DNA of 64,000 bases from Ramularia collo-cygni (GCF_900074925.1 NW_019716260.1:452539-516538); one strand, 5' to 3'. Counted from the first letter of the stretch, positions 11,681-22,472 are shown. The notes: generated by a model from the sequence alone, not told the origin. Translations and numbers: made by a program.

Positions 11681-12511
11681 ATGACGGATACAGAAGACAT
11701 TCGTATCCTCGAACAGGACCGTTTCCAGTTAGTAAACAAGGAAGCAAATCATCCGTAACTAAACATGAGCTAACATGACCACAGTATCGACGGCGACATC
11801 GTGATTGTGAAGGCCGGAACCAGAAACCAAAACTTCCCCATCCACGTGTGCCTACTCAACCGATCTGAGTTCTTTCGCCACAAGCTCGCTGTCCTAGCGG
11901 CTGGCGAGATCCTACAGCTGGCCATCTTCGAGGGAGACAAAGACGCCGCGGTCACGTTCGCCCTATACGTTCATCTCATATACTATGAAACACTGCCATA
12001 CAAAGTTGCCGGGCCCTCGACTGTTCCTTCATTGAAGCAAGTTCACCTTGAGCAGATGGCTATCATGAAACTTTACATCATGGCACAGAAGTTAGGAGAT
12101 GGTGGAGCAATGGATGCTGCCGTCAGTACTCTACTAGCCACCTCTCAAGAGCCATGCAGTGTAGGCAAGAGATGCAATTTTACCCTTCCCTCGACTGAAG
12201 TCGTACAAAAGGCATACGCACACACTTCGACTGCTTCGCCGATACGACGGCTCATGGTCGACATGTACCTGTGGTGGGCTGCTGCTGAGCACATTGACGA
12301 AAGATACCCAACTCAATTCGTTGTCAGCGTTGCGAAGGCTGGATTGGATTCGGCTCGAGGGGCCAGGCACACGGGNTATGGCTCCTTTGCGCAAGCTAGT
12401 TGTTGCGATTATCATCAGCATGAGCCTCATGTGGTGTGCTCGAGTCGGAAGATGGAGGAAGACTTAAGCTCGGGGGAAGGGACCGATGAGGATTATGTAG
12501 GGGATGGATGA
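11681..12511 (+). CDS. BTB/POZ-domain protein, function unknown
   Basis: Exon 1 (11681-11727) encodes MTDTEDIRILEQDRF; a 57-bp intron (11728-11784: GTTAGT, branch GCTAACA, CACAG) joins it to 11785-12511, giving 257 aa. The junction yields FHIDGDIVIVKAG, the standard opening of fungal BTB proteins, followed by FPIHVCLLNRSEFFRHKL, the conserved dimer helix in which a peptide chain is tested as substrate adaptor or scaffold. Residues 75-100 (ALYVHLIYYETLPY) fit the BTB core, and LYIMAQKLGD follows. No Kelch, MATH or zinc-finger partner domain is present; the C-terminus is acidic. One N at 12376. Such stand-alone BTB proteins are abundant in Dothideomycetes, mostly uncharacterised. Confidence 0.8.
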
Positions 12512-13014
12512 ACGACGGTCAGGGTGATGATACTGCTCGTGATAGCGCTTACGAGATTGGAGGTGGCAGCTCATAGGGGAGAGTGAGGCCGATATCACTT
12601 CACATTCTAGCTGCAAATGAGCGAGAGAGAGACAAAAGTAAGTCGGCTTTTCTCTCTAAGGTCGATGTGACGGCTCTGCTTGGGTGTATGCATATGCTTC
12701 GATGTCGCAGGGCCTTCGTTCGGGTTCTCTGTACTTCATCAATTCCCTCCAATTGGAACCCAAGCATTGAAGGGCAGGGAACCTGGAAGACGTCGGATTT
12801 GAGCCCCTGGACCCGGCCGCCCACCCCGCAATCCTGGCTTCGCGCCGAGACGGAAAGTCGGTTGCCAAGAGCAAGCCATCATCCCTCGACTTGGGTGCGG
12901 TGCAACATGGACATGTAAAGTTGTCCTCGTGCATGCAGGAGCACTCGCTCTTGCTCGCGACATCTTCCTAAACAGCATCCATCCTCTTCTGCCTGGCGCG
13001 CGGTTTCCGTCATC
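12512..13014. other. intergenic, 503 bp
   Basis: 3' end of the BTB gene and promoter of the GH47 gene. Nothing supported beyond that. Confidence 0.4.
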
Positions 13015-15849
13015 ATGCCGGGTCCACGACGCGTTCGCTCGTTGGCGATTGTCGTCTGCATCGCCGTCGTCTTCCTCCTGTATCAGCGAAGCGGNGCTGT
13101 GCAACGATACGCCGAGCAGATTCAGGTGGGCGGAGGCGCGGTGCTGCGAGGCCCGCAGGCAGATCAGAAGCCAGCAGCACCTCCCGGGCCGCCTCAGAAT
13201 CCACTGATGCCCGAGGTGGAGCCAGAGGCAGAGCCAGCAGCGGCAACTACGGAGCAACGGATTGCAGGTCTACCAGCTCCAGAGGAGACGACGACCTCGC
13301 TACGAGCGATACCCACCACTACCTCCAAAACACAAACGAAGACTGAGAAGGACACCGACAGGTCCGGGTACGAGATAACGGACGAGGGCTTCGTCAATAT
13401 TGCGGAACCTTACTCCTACACTACTCCAGCACCGCAGCACTGGAGCAAGCAGCCGGAGCACTATCCAATCACATCAACCATACAGCTTCCAAAGGGACCT
13501 TCAAAGTCAATACCGATCATTCAGCATGCTGCAAGAGGGGCGGACGAGCAGAAGTTGGCCGCCGTCAAAGAGGCAGCACAGCATGCTTGGAAGGGATATC
13601 GAAATTACGGATGGGGTTTTGACGAGGTCGCCCCTGTGACGGGTAAAGGGAAAGCGAGCTTTTGCAACTGGGGAGCGACGTTGGTGGACAGTCTGGACAC
13701 ACTTTGGATCATGGGCATGAAGGACGAGTTCGAGGATGCTGTCAATCAGACGAGTCATATTGATTTTACGACATCTTCCAGAAACGACATCCCGCTGTTC
13801 GAAGTGACCATTCGTTATTTGGGCGGACTCCTCGCGGCCTACGATGTATCAGGCAAGACCTACAGAGTCCTCCTCGATAAGGCCGTGGAGCTTGCGGAGA
13901 TCCTGTACAGCGCGTTTGACACGCCGAACCGTATGCCAGAGACCTACTACCACTGGAAACCGGCTTTTGCATCGAACAAACATCGCGCCAGCGGCAGACT
14001 GGTCCTCGCCGAGCTTGGAACGTTGAACCTTGAATTCACGCGGCTGGCACAACTCACAGGGGAACCAAAATACTACGATGCAATTGCTCGCATCACTGAT
14101 GCGTTTGAGGAGTGGCAAAATAGCACTCGTCTCCCTGGAATGTGGCCCATCGCTGTCGATGCTAGTGGGTGTAATAAGACTGCGACTCAGATGCAACCAA
14201 GCCGGACAAATTATCCACACCAGATGCCGGTTCCGGGCGGCGATACTTATATGATGACGAGTGAGCCGGTGAAGATCGATAGAGAGACCTTGGCCAAAGC
14301 AGAGCAGACGCTTGCGGAATCGATGGACCCTCATGCTGTTGGTGATGCTCAACTGGAAGCAATGAACAAGAACGTCCACAATCCCCGCCCGGATGCCACA
14401 AAAGGTAGCGATCTTCGTTTCGAGGCCATGCACACGCCTGATGACCCAAACGTGAAGCAGAAGCGACAGCTTGACACTGGTCTTGAGAGCAATCACAGCA
14501 ATACCACCTCGGTCGATGCGTCTGTTCCGCATCGTCCGGCGGACCACGTGGCCCATCGCAATGAATATGCCTCAAGGCTGGACGAAGAAGAGGAGATCTG
14601 CGTCCCCCAAGGTCTCGCGTCTCCCAGCAAGTATTCAACGGAGACCTACACTCTTGGAGGGCAGAGTGACAGCGTGTACGAATACCTACCCAAAGAGTAC
14701 GTTTTGCTCGGTGGTCAGGTCGACCAATACAGGACCATGTACCTTGACAGCATGGAGCCGGTGATCGAGAAGCTCTTGTACCGCCCGATGACACCTGAGA
14801 ACTTGGATATTCTAATATCTGGAGATGTGCGCGTATCGATCAATTCATCGACCAACGAGTTGATGGAGACATTGGTCCCCAAAGGCGAGCATTTGACGTG
14901 CTTTGCTGGCGGTATGTTTGCAATGGGTGGGAAGCTCTTTGACAAGCCGGAGCACGTTGAGATTGGCAGGAAGCTTACAGATGGATGTATTTGGTCGTAC
15001 AATTCCATGACTAGCGGCATCATGCCAGAGTCATTCACTGCGTCTGCCTGCGAGAGCAAGACAGATTGCAAGTGGAACCAGACGAAGTACTGGGAAGAAC
15101 TGGATCCGTACGTGGGGTATAGAGAGGAGCAACGGGCCAAGTTCTGGGAGAAATATCCTGACTACAAGCCTGGCGACGAGACTGACTTTGAGGGAAAGGC
15201 GCCCTCTGTTCCAAGACCACAAACGCTTCCCGCACATCGTATGCCGGAGAAGCTTGTCTATACCGACGAGGAGGAAAGGTCGATGTTTGTCAATGCGCAC
15301 GACAAGCGACAACTAGATCAGGACGAAGTCACTCCTCCTTCGCCGCCAAAGCCAGCGCCTGCTCCCGTCATCGAATCTCCTCACGTCACATATGACGACG
15401 GGGATGACGATGTATACGACTATGCTGCACCGCCAGTCTACACTCCCAAACCTCCCGCCACGCACACCGAGTACGTCGAGCAGAAGATCCTTGACGAACG
15501 CCTCCCTCCCGGATTCGTACGATTGGACTCGAAACAATACATCCTACGACCCGAAGCCATTGAGAGTGTCTTCTACATGTATCGCATCACAGGAGAACAG
15601 TACTGGCGCGACATGGGCTGGAAGATGTTTCAAAGCGTAGATCTTGCGGCTCGAGCAGAATTTGGGCACTCGGCGATCGATGATGTTACGAAGGACGTTC
15701 CTAAGCACATCAACAACATGGAGAGTTTCTGGTTGGCGGAGACGCTCAAGTACTTTTATCTGTTATTTGACGAGCCGGATCGTTGGAGTTTGGATGACTG
15801 GGTGTTGAATACGGAGGCGCATTTTTTTGAGAGGCCGGGGAGGAAGTGA
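13015..15849 (+). CDS. large type II GH47 alpha-1,2-mannosidase with two insertions
   Basis: Class I mannosidases trim Man9GlcNAc2 on N-glycoproteins in the ER or Golgi. Single exon, 944 aa, against about 500-650 for usual fungal members. Residues 9-24 form a signal anchor (type II membrane protein), followed by a Pro/Glu/Thr stem. Catalytic-barrel motifs run in order: YGWGFDEVAPVTG, GATLVDSLDTLWIMGM (about 222-237), LFEVTIRYLGGLLAAYD, LAELGTLNLEFTRLA, YTLGGQSDSVYEYLPKEY, HLTCFAGGMFAMG, YILRPEAIESVFYMYRITG, NNMESFWLAETLKYFYLLF, and the Ca-binding LNTEAH near the C-terminus. Insert 1 (about 395-535) and insert 2 (about 700-828) are acidic or Pro-rich and each contains KRQLD (K483-R484; K764-R765), possible Kex2 sites. 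One N at 13095, in the anchor. Confidence 0.9.
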   Translation: MPGPRRVRSLAIVVCIAVVFLLYQRSXAVQRYAEQIQVGGGAVLRGPQADQKPAAPPGPPQNPLMPEVEPEAEPAAATTEQRIAGLPAPEETTTSLRAIPTTTSKTQTKTEKDTDRSGYEITDEGFVNIAEPYSYTTPAPQHWSKQPEHYPITSTIQLPKGPSKSIPIIQHAARGADEQKLAAVKEAAQHAWKGYRNYGWGFDEVAPVTGKGKASFCNWGATLVDSLDTLWIMGMKDEFEDAVNQTSHIDFTTSSRNDIPLFEVTIRYLGGLLAAYDVSGKTYRVLLDKAVELAEILYSAFDTPNRMPETYYHWKPAFASNKHRASGRLVLAELGTLNLEFTRLAQLTGEPKYYDAIARITDAFEEWQNSTRLPGMWPIAVDASGCNKTATQMQPSRTNYPHQMPVPGGDTYMMTSEPVKIDRETLAKAEQTLAESMDPHAVGDAQLEAMNKNVHNPRPDATKGSDLRFEAMHTPDDPNVKQKRQLDTGLESNHSNTTSVDASVPHRPADHVAHRNEYASRLDEEEEICVPQGLASPSKYSTETYTLGGQSDSVYEYLPKEYVLLGGQVDQYRTMYLDSMEPVIEKLLYRPMTPENLDILISGDVRVSINSSTNELMETLVPKGEHLTCFAGGMFAMGGKLFDKPEHVEIGRKLTDGCIWSYNSMTSGIMPESFTASACESKTDCKWNQTKYWEELDPYVGYREEQRAKFWEKYPDYKPGDETDFEGKAPSVPRPQTLPAHRMPEKLVYTDEEERSMFVNAHDKRQLDQDEVTPPSPPKPAPAPVIESPHVTYDDGDDDVYDYAAPPVYTPKPPATHTEYVEQKILDERLPPGFVRLDSKQYILRPEAIESVFYMYRITGEQYWRDMGWKMFQSVDLAARAEFGHSAIDDVTKDVPKHINNMESFWLAETLKYFYLLFDEPDRWSLDDWVLNTEAHFFERPGRK

Positions 15850-16382
15850 GAGAGATTTGTGTAACTGTTCTTGGAAACTGTTCTTGGAAATGACAAGGTT
15901 GCGACGGGAAGGGTGNAGGCTCGAAAATATGTATGGCATTGGGATGGTGAGGTTATGATACCCCTGAAAGGCGTGTGGGCGAGAAAGCATAATGAGGCGC
16001 ATTGTGGTATGTGGAAACCGCTGTTTTGTCTTGGAGACGCGACAGATCGTGTGCCGTTGAGAATTGAACGTACGTTAAGTTGAGGATGAATTCGTCTCAA
16101 TGCTGACACGATCTGAACCGCTTTTCCTGGCTTCGTTGATTACTTCTCCAGCCTGGCCGGCATCAATTCCGATGCGGCGAGACTTATAGCACGGAGTTGC
16201 ACAACAGTAGGGAGTTGACATGATTCTGCTCCACTCCATCTGAATGTCATGAGGAGTCGACGGCGCTGAAAAGCAGAGTCAGCAATTGACGTGATGAACC
16301 GCCCCTCTTGTTTCCCACCAACAGCTCACTCGTTCTGTTCACAGCTCTCGACGAAGTTCTCAATCACGCAATTACCGCAAGC
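15850..16382. other. intergenic, 533 bp
   Basis: Between the GH47 gene and the aldo/keto reductase remnant. One N at 15916. No supported feature. Confidence 0.4.
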
Positions 16383-17400
16383 ATGGCTGCAAATCACCCG
16401 CAACGCAAGGTTGCCAAAGACTCTGTGTCCGTCCATGGCCTTGGATGCATGGGCATGTCTTTCGCTCACACACCCAATGGTGGCCACAGTGATGAAGAGA
16501 GCTTGAGGATTCTTACTCGAGCAGCAGATCTGCGTAGCACTGTCTAAGATGCCAGTGATGTCTATGGTCAATCACTTANTGGGGAAAGCCAAGAGTGCGG
16601 GTCGATGTTATCACGCAATAAACACCGCACACGAACGAAAACCTCCTTGACACGTAGTTCAGAAGAGCAGATCATCGTAACGAGATCTTTCTTTGCTCCA
16701 AGTTCGGCATTATGCGTTCCGGATGGTTCTTTTCAGGCTCGAGGTGACGGAGAACGGTTTCGACAAACCTGTGAGGAGTCCCGCAGGAGATTAGGCGATG
16801 GCATCGATCTCTGTAACAGCACCGGATGACGACAGAGTCCCGATTGAGGAGACGGTGCACGCTATAGTAGAGATGAAGAACGAAGGCAAGCTCCGATGTC
16901 TAGTTTTGGGCAAATGTTCCGCGACGCTGAGGAGAGCTCATGCTGGCCATGCTATTGCGGCGGCATAGGTGAAGTTCTCCCCGTTCGCGCTCGAGATCGA
17001 GAACGACCAGACCGCCGAGTCCTTGAAGGCAGCAAGAGATCTTGGTGAAGGAGACAACAGAAAGAGTCAACCTAGATTCTCGGAGGATAAATTTTGCGAT
17101 AAACTCAAGCTTGTGGAGCAATGAGCGAGATGGCTCAGGAGAAGGATATGAGGCCAGGTCAAGTCGACACTCGTTGGCATGGACACTGGCCCAGGGCGAA
17201 GACTTCATAGCGGTCCCCGGAACGAAACGAGTGTAGTGTCTGGAGAACAATGCCAAGGCGGTGGACGCGAAGCTCGCACGGGAAGAGGACGGGGAGTTCA
17301 GCAAGGCGATGGACGGCGTAGGTGGCTGAAATGGAGCTCGATCCCCGACGGTGATGATGGCCGAGTGCTTTGGCGAATTCACCCGGGCTTGAACGCGTAA
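16383..17400 (+). pseudogene. decayed aldo/keto reductase (pyridoxal reductase-like AKR)
   Basis: AKRs are NADPH-dependent carbonyl reductases with a TIM barrel. The ATG at 16383 leads into VHGLGCMGMSFAHTPNGG and EESLRILTRAADL, the standard N-terminal beta-hairpin and first helix. A stop then precedes DASDVYG (family DTSDVYG, with the catalytic Asp and Tyr). A frameshifted EIFLCSKFG (family catalytic Lys, ATKFG) follows near 16684, then CEESRRRLGDGIDL, then PIEETVHAIVEMKNEGKLR, then KFSPFALEIEN after a TAG, and finally LAWTLAQGEDFIAVPGTKRV (17170-17233) followed by a stop and ENNAKAVDAKL. Order is fully conserved across 1 kb, but at least four stops and two frame changes break it. One stop (TAG where family has CAG) is a C-to-T change. 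It is a full-length dead copy, not an intron-containing gene. Confidence 0.8.
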
Positions 17401-18757
17401 GGTAGTCTAGCCTCTCATCACTTGTTATTATTCCCTGTTGCATGAGCAATGCATACGAGGCTCACTTGGCTCCGGCGGCGCAGCATCTCAACTGCAGATT
17501 TGGGGGGATGCGCTCCAGACGTTGAGTTCTTCGCTTGTCTGCTGAGCATGCAGTGATGTCGGTGGTTTCAAACTCACGCACTCTCGTTTGGTGGATGGGA
17601 CGAGACTGATGTGATCAACAGAGCAACAAAAACTGCCGGGTTAACGTTACGGGAAGCGCTCGTATTTGGCGGTTGACCATGCTTTTGCTAGGCATTCCCT
17701 GGACAAAGTGCGTCCGCCAATAATCGATTGTTTTGCGTCGCCCCCCGTTTGCAAGGTCAGCCTGGCGACCCAAACGCCTCGAAACGTCTTGGTTTCTCGG
17801 CCGACCCGGGGGCGATTGGTTGTGCATGTACTGTGCATTATTATTGACAGGTGTCAGCTTGGGAGTTCATGATCGATCGGAAAAGGAAGGTGTCGGTGTC
17901 AGCAAAGGCGTCCCGCTCCTGCTGGTGAACTCCAAGCATCGCCTCCTGTCCCGCTGGTCCGGGGCTGCGCTTTCCCAAACGCGCGTTGAGATGTTGATCT
18001 CTTTGGCCTCGTGCGGACGCCCGCCGCGGATCTCGGAGGTCTTCGCACGTGCATGCGAACGCTGGTGCAATCTCGAAGATCGTGTCGAATCAGAGCCGGT
18101 CGTTCCTGGCAATTTTACTTTTGCCCATGGCTAAATCGGGAATGGTCTCAGGAACGGACAGAAACAAGCTCTACCGGCCTACCAACTAACCGCAATTTCA
18201 ACTCCTGGACGAGCGAGAGGGGGAATGTCTACTTGCGATTGACTCTGGACTTTCTTGTACCCTCACGCTCTCTTTCTCTCCCACAAACCGCTCTGGAAGC
18301 ATCAATATCCATCAGTGTCGCCGGCAGGTTCCTCCACCACTTTCGTTAAACAACAAGCTCCCAACGAGTCCACATTCCTTGCAACGCAGGAGAACCAACC
18401 GACGCATCGATCCCGCATTCCACACGTTCAAGGCAGCAACACACATCTACCTCTGCATCATTTGACGTCGTCTCTTGAGCAGCACCTCGTAAGTTGGGAA
18501 TTCTCCATCATCTTCATCAACAAGCCTCCAGCAGAGTGCTCTGCCAAACGACGACTAGGGCCAATGGCGGGTCTTCTCTGAAAAAACTCATCACATCGAA
18601 ACAACGCTNAACAGTCCCTTGCGTCATACAACACGGACTGCCTCCTCACTCACATTCACTCAACACACTCGTTCGGCAACACATAACTGATTCGGCTGGC
18701 CGACAGTGAATATCATCTCATACCCATAGTCAGCATCATCCGTCGATCGAAATCAAC
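17401..18757. other. intergenic, 1.36 kb, including the long upstream region of the GH17 gene
   Basis: The 500 bp before the GH17 start are rich in C/T and CA tracts (about 18220-18740), as in strong fungal promoters and leaders. One N at 18610. No coding support was found in the overlapping short frames. Confidence 0.4.
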
Positions 18758-19882
18758 ATGAAGGCTGGTCTTTTCACCATTGCGGCGCTCGCTGCGTCCG
18801 CCACTGCCCAGGTCCACCGTGCCCACCGTAACTTGCACAAGAAGCGCGATGTTGTTACCGCATACGAATACGCCACCGTAACCGCACCTCAGGTCGTCGT
18901 CTACGTCGATGGCAATGGCAACCCGGTCTCTACAGGCACTCCCGGCGGCGCTGCACCAACCGCCTATCAGGCACCCGCACCCGCTAAGAGTGAGAGCCCG
19001 ATCCCTGCCGCATACTCTGCGCCACCAAAGTACAACCCTTCCCCGGCCAAGAACAGCCCTGCTCCGCCGGCATACAGCCCAGCGAAGTCCTCCGCTGCGC
19101 CAAGGCCTGCTCCTTATGCCTCTGGTCTCGGTATGGTGTACACTCCATACACCGATGCAGGTGGATGCAAGGACGCCTCCCAGGTGAACGCCGATTTCGA
19201 AAAGCTCGACGGCTACAACCTTTTCCGCATCTACGGCACCGACTGCAACCAGGTGGAGAACGTGCTGTCCGCTGCCAAGGCCAAGAAGGCAAAGGTTTTC
19301 GCCGGAGTCTTCAACATCGCTGAGGTTGAGAAGGAGATTGCCATCATTGTCGAGGCTGCAAAGAACGACTGGTCTTCCATCGACACTGTGTCTATCGGCA
19401 ACGAGCTTGTCAACCAGGGCACTCCAGCTGACAAGGTCGTCGCCGCCATTGGTACCGCTCGCACTCTTTTGAAGGCTGCCGGCTACACTGGAAACGTTGT
19501 GACTGTTGACACTTTCGTCGCTATGATCGCCAACCCATCAATCTGCGAGGCATCCGACTACGCCGCTGCCAACTGCCACGCCTTCTTCGATGGCGGCCGC
19601 ACCGCTGAGCAAGCCGGTGACTTTGTCCTTGAGCAGTCCAAGCGCGTCGCGGATGCTTGCGGTGGCAAGCGTGTAGTCATCACCGAGAGCGGCTGGCCAT
19701 GGCAGGGAAATGCCAACGGCGCTGCTGTTCCCAGCAAGGAGAACCAACAGGCCGCCATCGCATCCCTCAAGAGCTCATTCAGCAAGGATCTTATCCTTTT
19801 CACTGCCTTCGACGACCTTTGGAAGAAGGACACCGCCGACACCCATGGATGCGAGAAGTACTACGGTATTCTCGGCCACTAG
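18758..19882 (+). CDS. btgE: secreted GH17 cell-wall beta-glucanase/glucosidase, BtgE type
   Basis: Acts on beta-1,3-glucan in the wall. Single exon, 374 aa. Signal peptide residues 1-18 (MKAGLFTIAALAASATAQ). A KKR site at about 28-30 suggests Kex2 processing. Residues 65-125 form a Pro/Ala/Ser-rich linker with repeated AP(A/K) and Y(S/N)P units, likely O-mannosylated. GH17 domain 130-374: MVYTPYTDAGGCKD opening, FRIYGTDCNQ, the acid/base Glu in VSIGNELVNQG and the nucleophile Glu in VVITESGWPWQGN. Ends with CEKYYGILGH and has no GPI signal, so probably secreted or wall-associated. Codon use is strongly C-biased at third positions, fitting high expression. The gene symbol follows the Aspergillus family name and is tentative. 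Confidence 0.88.
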   Translation: MKAGLFTIAALAASATAQVHRAHRNLHKKRDVVTAYEYATVTAPQVVVYVDGNGNPVSTGTPGGAAPTAYQAPAPAKSESPIPAAYSAPPKYNPSPAKNSPAPPAYSPAKSSAAPRPAPYASGLGMVYTPYTDAGGCKDASQVNADFEKLDGYNLFRIYGTDCNQVENVLSAAKAKKAKVFAGVFNIAEVEKEIAIIVEAAKNDWSSIDTVSIGNELVNQGTPADKVVAAIGTARTLLKAAGYTGNVVTVDTFVAMIANPSICEASDYAAANCHAFFDGGRTAEQAGDFVLEQSKRVADACGGKRVVITESGWPWQGNANGAAVPSKENQQAAIASLKSSFSKDLILFTAFDDLWKKDTADTHGCEKYYGILGH

Positions 19883-20310
19883 ACGAATCTCTTACCCTTG
19901 ACTTTTGGGTCCAGCAACTCCGGCATGCTGCTGTACAAACGCGGACTTTGTTTCAATCGTCGCTGCATTTGAACAGGTGGAATGGGAATGAAAGGCGTTC
20001 TGGATTTAGACCTGGGTAGCAGCAAAAACGGTATGCTTCTTTCGGATGAACGGTGCAAGCAAATGAATCTTGCCACGCTTTCTCGACGTAGTTGCCTGTA
20101 CGGCCAAATATCATTGTTCCATACCAATGTATGATCGTGATCCTGGAATCATCGCATTGTTGGGCCCGGTCCCTAGTTCCAACGCCGTGACGACAGACTT
20201 TATCCGTGAGTTGCTTACGTCAATATTCTGTAGTCACCAATCCGCAGAGGCGGACTCGTAGGTTCGGATCGAAGAGTCCATGCCATGAGATGTTGAACCA
20301 TGTTCGACGA
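19883..20310. other. convergent intergenic, 428 bp
   Basis: 3' ends of the GH17 and DUF3176 genes face each other here. No other feature seen. Confidence 0.5.
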
Positions 20311-22470
20311 TTATTCCTTCGTCGTTGGGCACTCGTGGTCAAACGTCACAATTCCAGTACCATGATTGCAATGCAGCGTCACGTTCATGCTCTTAGCTGC
20401 TGCATTCATATCATCGACGTGTTGGGTTTCCGCTTTGGACCAGTGCTGGCCATTATCATTCCCGACATGGTTCGTGGTGGATCCGTAGAACATTAGGGGC
20501 AATGGCGAAGTCTTCCAGGTTCGAACGTCCTTTGGCAAACCCCCACAGGTGATGGTCACGCCGACGAAGAAGACCAGCGTCAGGAGAGCTAGAGCAGCGG
20601 GCAATGCTAGCCAAGGCCATTGAACGCGTACACAGGTCCTCGTCGTCCAGGATTGACCGGGTATAGATCTCATGAGCGTGCCAGCTTCGAGGGAGACACT
20701 GGACGAATTTCCATTCGGAGAGGGATCGTAGTTGAATGTATAAGATTTTCGCACCATGTCAGGGCTTCCGGGGTTCCTCCGCATGTAGTTGGAGAGTGAT
20801 GTTGTGATGTTGTCAAATAGTGAACTGGTATGCTCCAGGGAATAATCGCCGTAGTTGAAGATGGATTGCATGACCGGAGATCCATTGAGACTGCGAAGTA
20901 TTTTGGTGGCGTCACCAACCATGCCCGTAAGATTGCCACCAAAGGCTCCTATGAAGGACTGAAGGCTGTCATTGAAGTCGCCGTCTACCACATAGAGACA
21001 CCCACGATCCACAAACCCTTGCTCCAGGGTCGTCGATGCTTTACCAATGTCATAACCTTTGCGCTGCTTTTGATCGGCCGCACTCGTTATGTTGTATGAC
21101 AAGAACGANGCAGATGCATCCCATGTGTAATTGCGGCCGCGCAGTGTGTCGCGCTCTTCGTCGGTCAGACATGAAAGATCCAGCGCTCCATAGACCTCGG
21201 AGAACCTGTCGAACCAGGTTCCTGACGATGAGCTTAGAGCAGTCTGATCTGTGTTTATGATTTCCTCATGCAAAACTCCGTTCGTGACATTGGCGCTGTA
21301 AGTCCTGATACATGGAAATGCCGCGCAGCTCGCGGCCGCATAGCCTTGACAACGCCATGTCTGATTTGCGGCCTGACTATCGCAGCCTGTCGGGGCCAGC
21401 CCAGTGGATGGNTCTGTGGGCGTCCCGGGAAGTCCGATCAGCACTGTAAATATGTCGCCTTGTTGCCCAACGAAGTTGTGTTCCGCGGTAGCATACGTCT
21501 GTTCTACGGGCGCACTGCCATGCGCTGACACCTGTTTGGTGGGTACATAATCCATGCTCGGAATGTTGACGAGGTCCGGTATAGAGCTGGTAAGCGTGTT
21601 ATTGACCTTCACAAAACGCACACTCGAGGAGACGTCTTCGCAGCTACTACAATAACCGACTGAGGAATAGGGGGCAAACGTGCAGNTTCCAGACTCGCAC
21701 GTAAAGCTTCCCGAGCCTGGTGTGTATATTCCTGTGTTAATTGCCGATTGTTCCGGCATGCTTAGTGTTATAAATGCGGCAGAAGGATCCCTTCGGTCCC
21801 CAACGCCTTGCCCTATGAACACTGATGTTCGAGGAATGAAGGCGCTAGATTCTGCTGCTGGCACTGAGCACTCCTCGTACTGAATGACCTGTTGCGTGAA
21901 CGGGCCGACCAACAGTGCAATAACAGCAAGTACGCAACCCATCCATTGCCAGGTCGTGGGTAGAGGGAGTCGCCAGAGGAGGCCAAAAGCACCGATAGGA
22001 CCACGGGAGGCGTTGTCGTGTAGCACTATATCGTACAGCGGCCTCGCGCTCTTAAACCAACGCCATTTGGCTTGAGACAATCCTTCCGAAAGCAAGAATG
22101 TAGCAGCCAGTCTCAACACCACCGAATATGCCGAAAGAAGAGCACCGATAGTAATGGCGTATGGCCATTCAGGCAAAGGCTTTCCCTGGTATGGATACAG
22201 TGTCGCAAAAGAAGCAACTGTCGATCCAATGAGTAAGATCATAGCTGTACATTCTTGCCACCAATTTGCGATTGACATCCAGTGCCGCTTTCGCCTGGCT
22301 GGTGCATCCCGAATATTGGTTTCGATCTCGGTCTCGGTATGTGCAGCGTGACCTTTGGGTTGTTGGTGCTCGTAGCCTGTGGAACTTTGAGGACGTACTG
22401 GAAGACTTTTGTAGAGTGGTGAAGGTCCGCGATTGAGGTTTCCAGGATTGATAGCATGTATCGAAGACAT
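20311..22470 (-). CDS. DUF3176-family multi-TM membrane protein
   Basis: Start ATG at 22470 (MSSIHAINPGNLNRGP), 719 aa, single coding exon. N-terminal cytosolic tail, then helices in the DUF3176 block: WWQECTAMILLIGSTVASFATLY, AITIGALLSAYSVVLRLAATF, the signature LSEGLSQAKWRWFKSARPLYD, and GCVLAVIALLVGPFTQQVIQY. A long extracellular domain with many Cys and N-glycosylation sites follows (about 190-640). A final helix, WLALPAALALLTLVFFVGVTI, precedes the cytosolic tail with WKTSPLPLMFYG, a family-typical ending. Three Ns are inside (21110, 21412, 21686). The molecular function of this fungal family is not established. A candidate 5' intron (22473-22551) lies just upstream; a longer in-frame start at 22566 exists if it is retained. 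Confidence 0.88.
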   Translation of the reverse strand: MSSIHAINPGNLNRGPSPLYKSLPVRPQSSTGYEHQQPKGHAAHTETEIETNIRDAPARRKRHWMSIANWWQECTAMILLIGSTVASFATLYPYQGKPLPEWPYAITIGALLSAYSVVLRLAATFLLSEGLSQAKWRWFKSARPLYDIVLHDNASRGPIGAFGLLWRLPLPTTWQWMGCVLAVIALLVGPFTQQVIQYEECSVPAAESSAFIPRTSVFIGQGVGDRRDPSAAFITLSMPEQSAINTGIYTPGSGSFTCESGXCTFAPYSSVGYCSSCEDVSSSVRFVKVNNTLTSSIPDLVNIPSMDYVPTKQVSAHGSAPVEQTYATAEHNFVGQQGDIFTVLIGLPGTPTXPSTGLAPTGCDSQAANQTWRCQGYAAASCAAFPCIRTYSANVTNGVLHEEIINTDQTALSSSSGTWFDRFSEVYGALDLSCLTDEERDTLRGRNYTWDASXSFLSYNITSAADQKQRKGYDIGKASTTLEQGFVDRGCLYVVDGDFNDSLQSFIGAFGGNLTGMVGDATKILRSLNGSPVMQSIFNYGDYSLEHTSSLFDNITTSLSNYMRRNPGSPDMVRKSYTFNYDPSPNGNSSSVSLEAGTLMRSIPGQSWTTRTCVRVQWPWLALPAALALLTLVFFVGVTITCGGLPKDVRTWKTSPLPLMFYGSTTNHVGNDNGQHWSKAETQHVDDMNAAAKSMNVTLHCNHGTGIVTFDHECPTTKE

Positions 22471-22472
22471 GG

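Noticed and set aside
20509..20530. GGTTCGAAC stretch like a tRNA B box
   Set aside because: It lies inside the DUF3176 coding sequence and no cloverleaf or A box surrounds it. No convincing tRNA was found anywhere.
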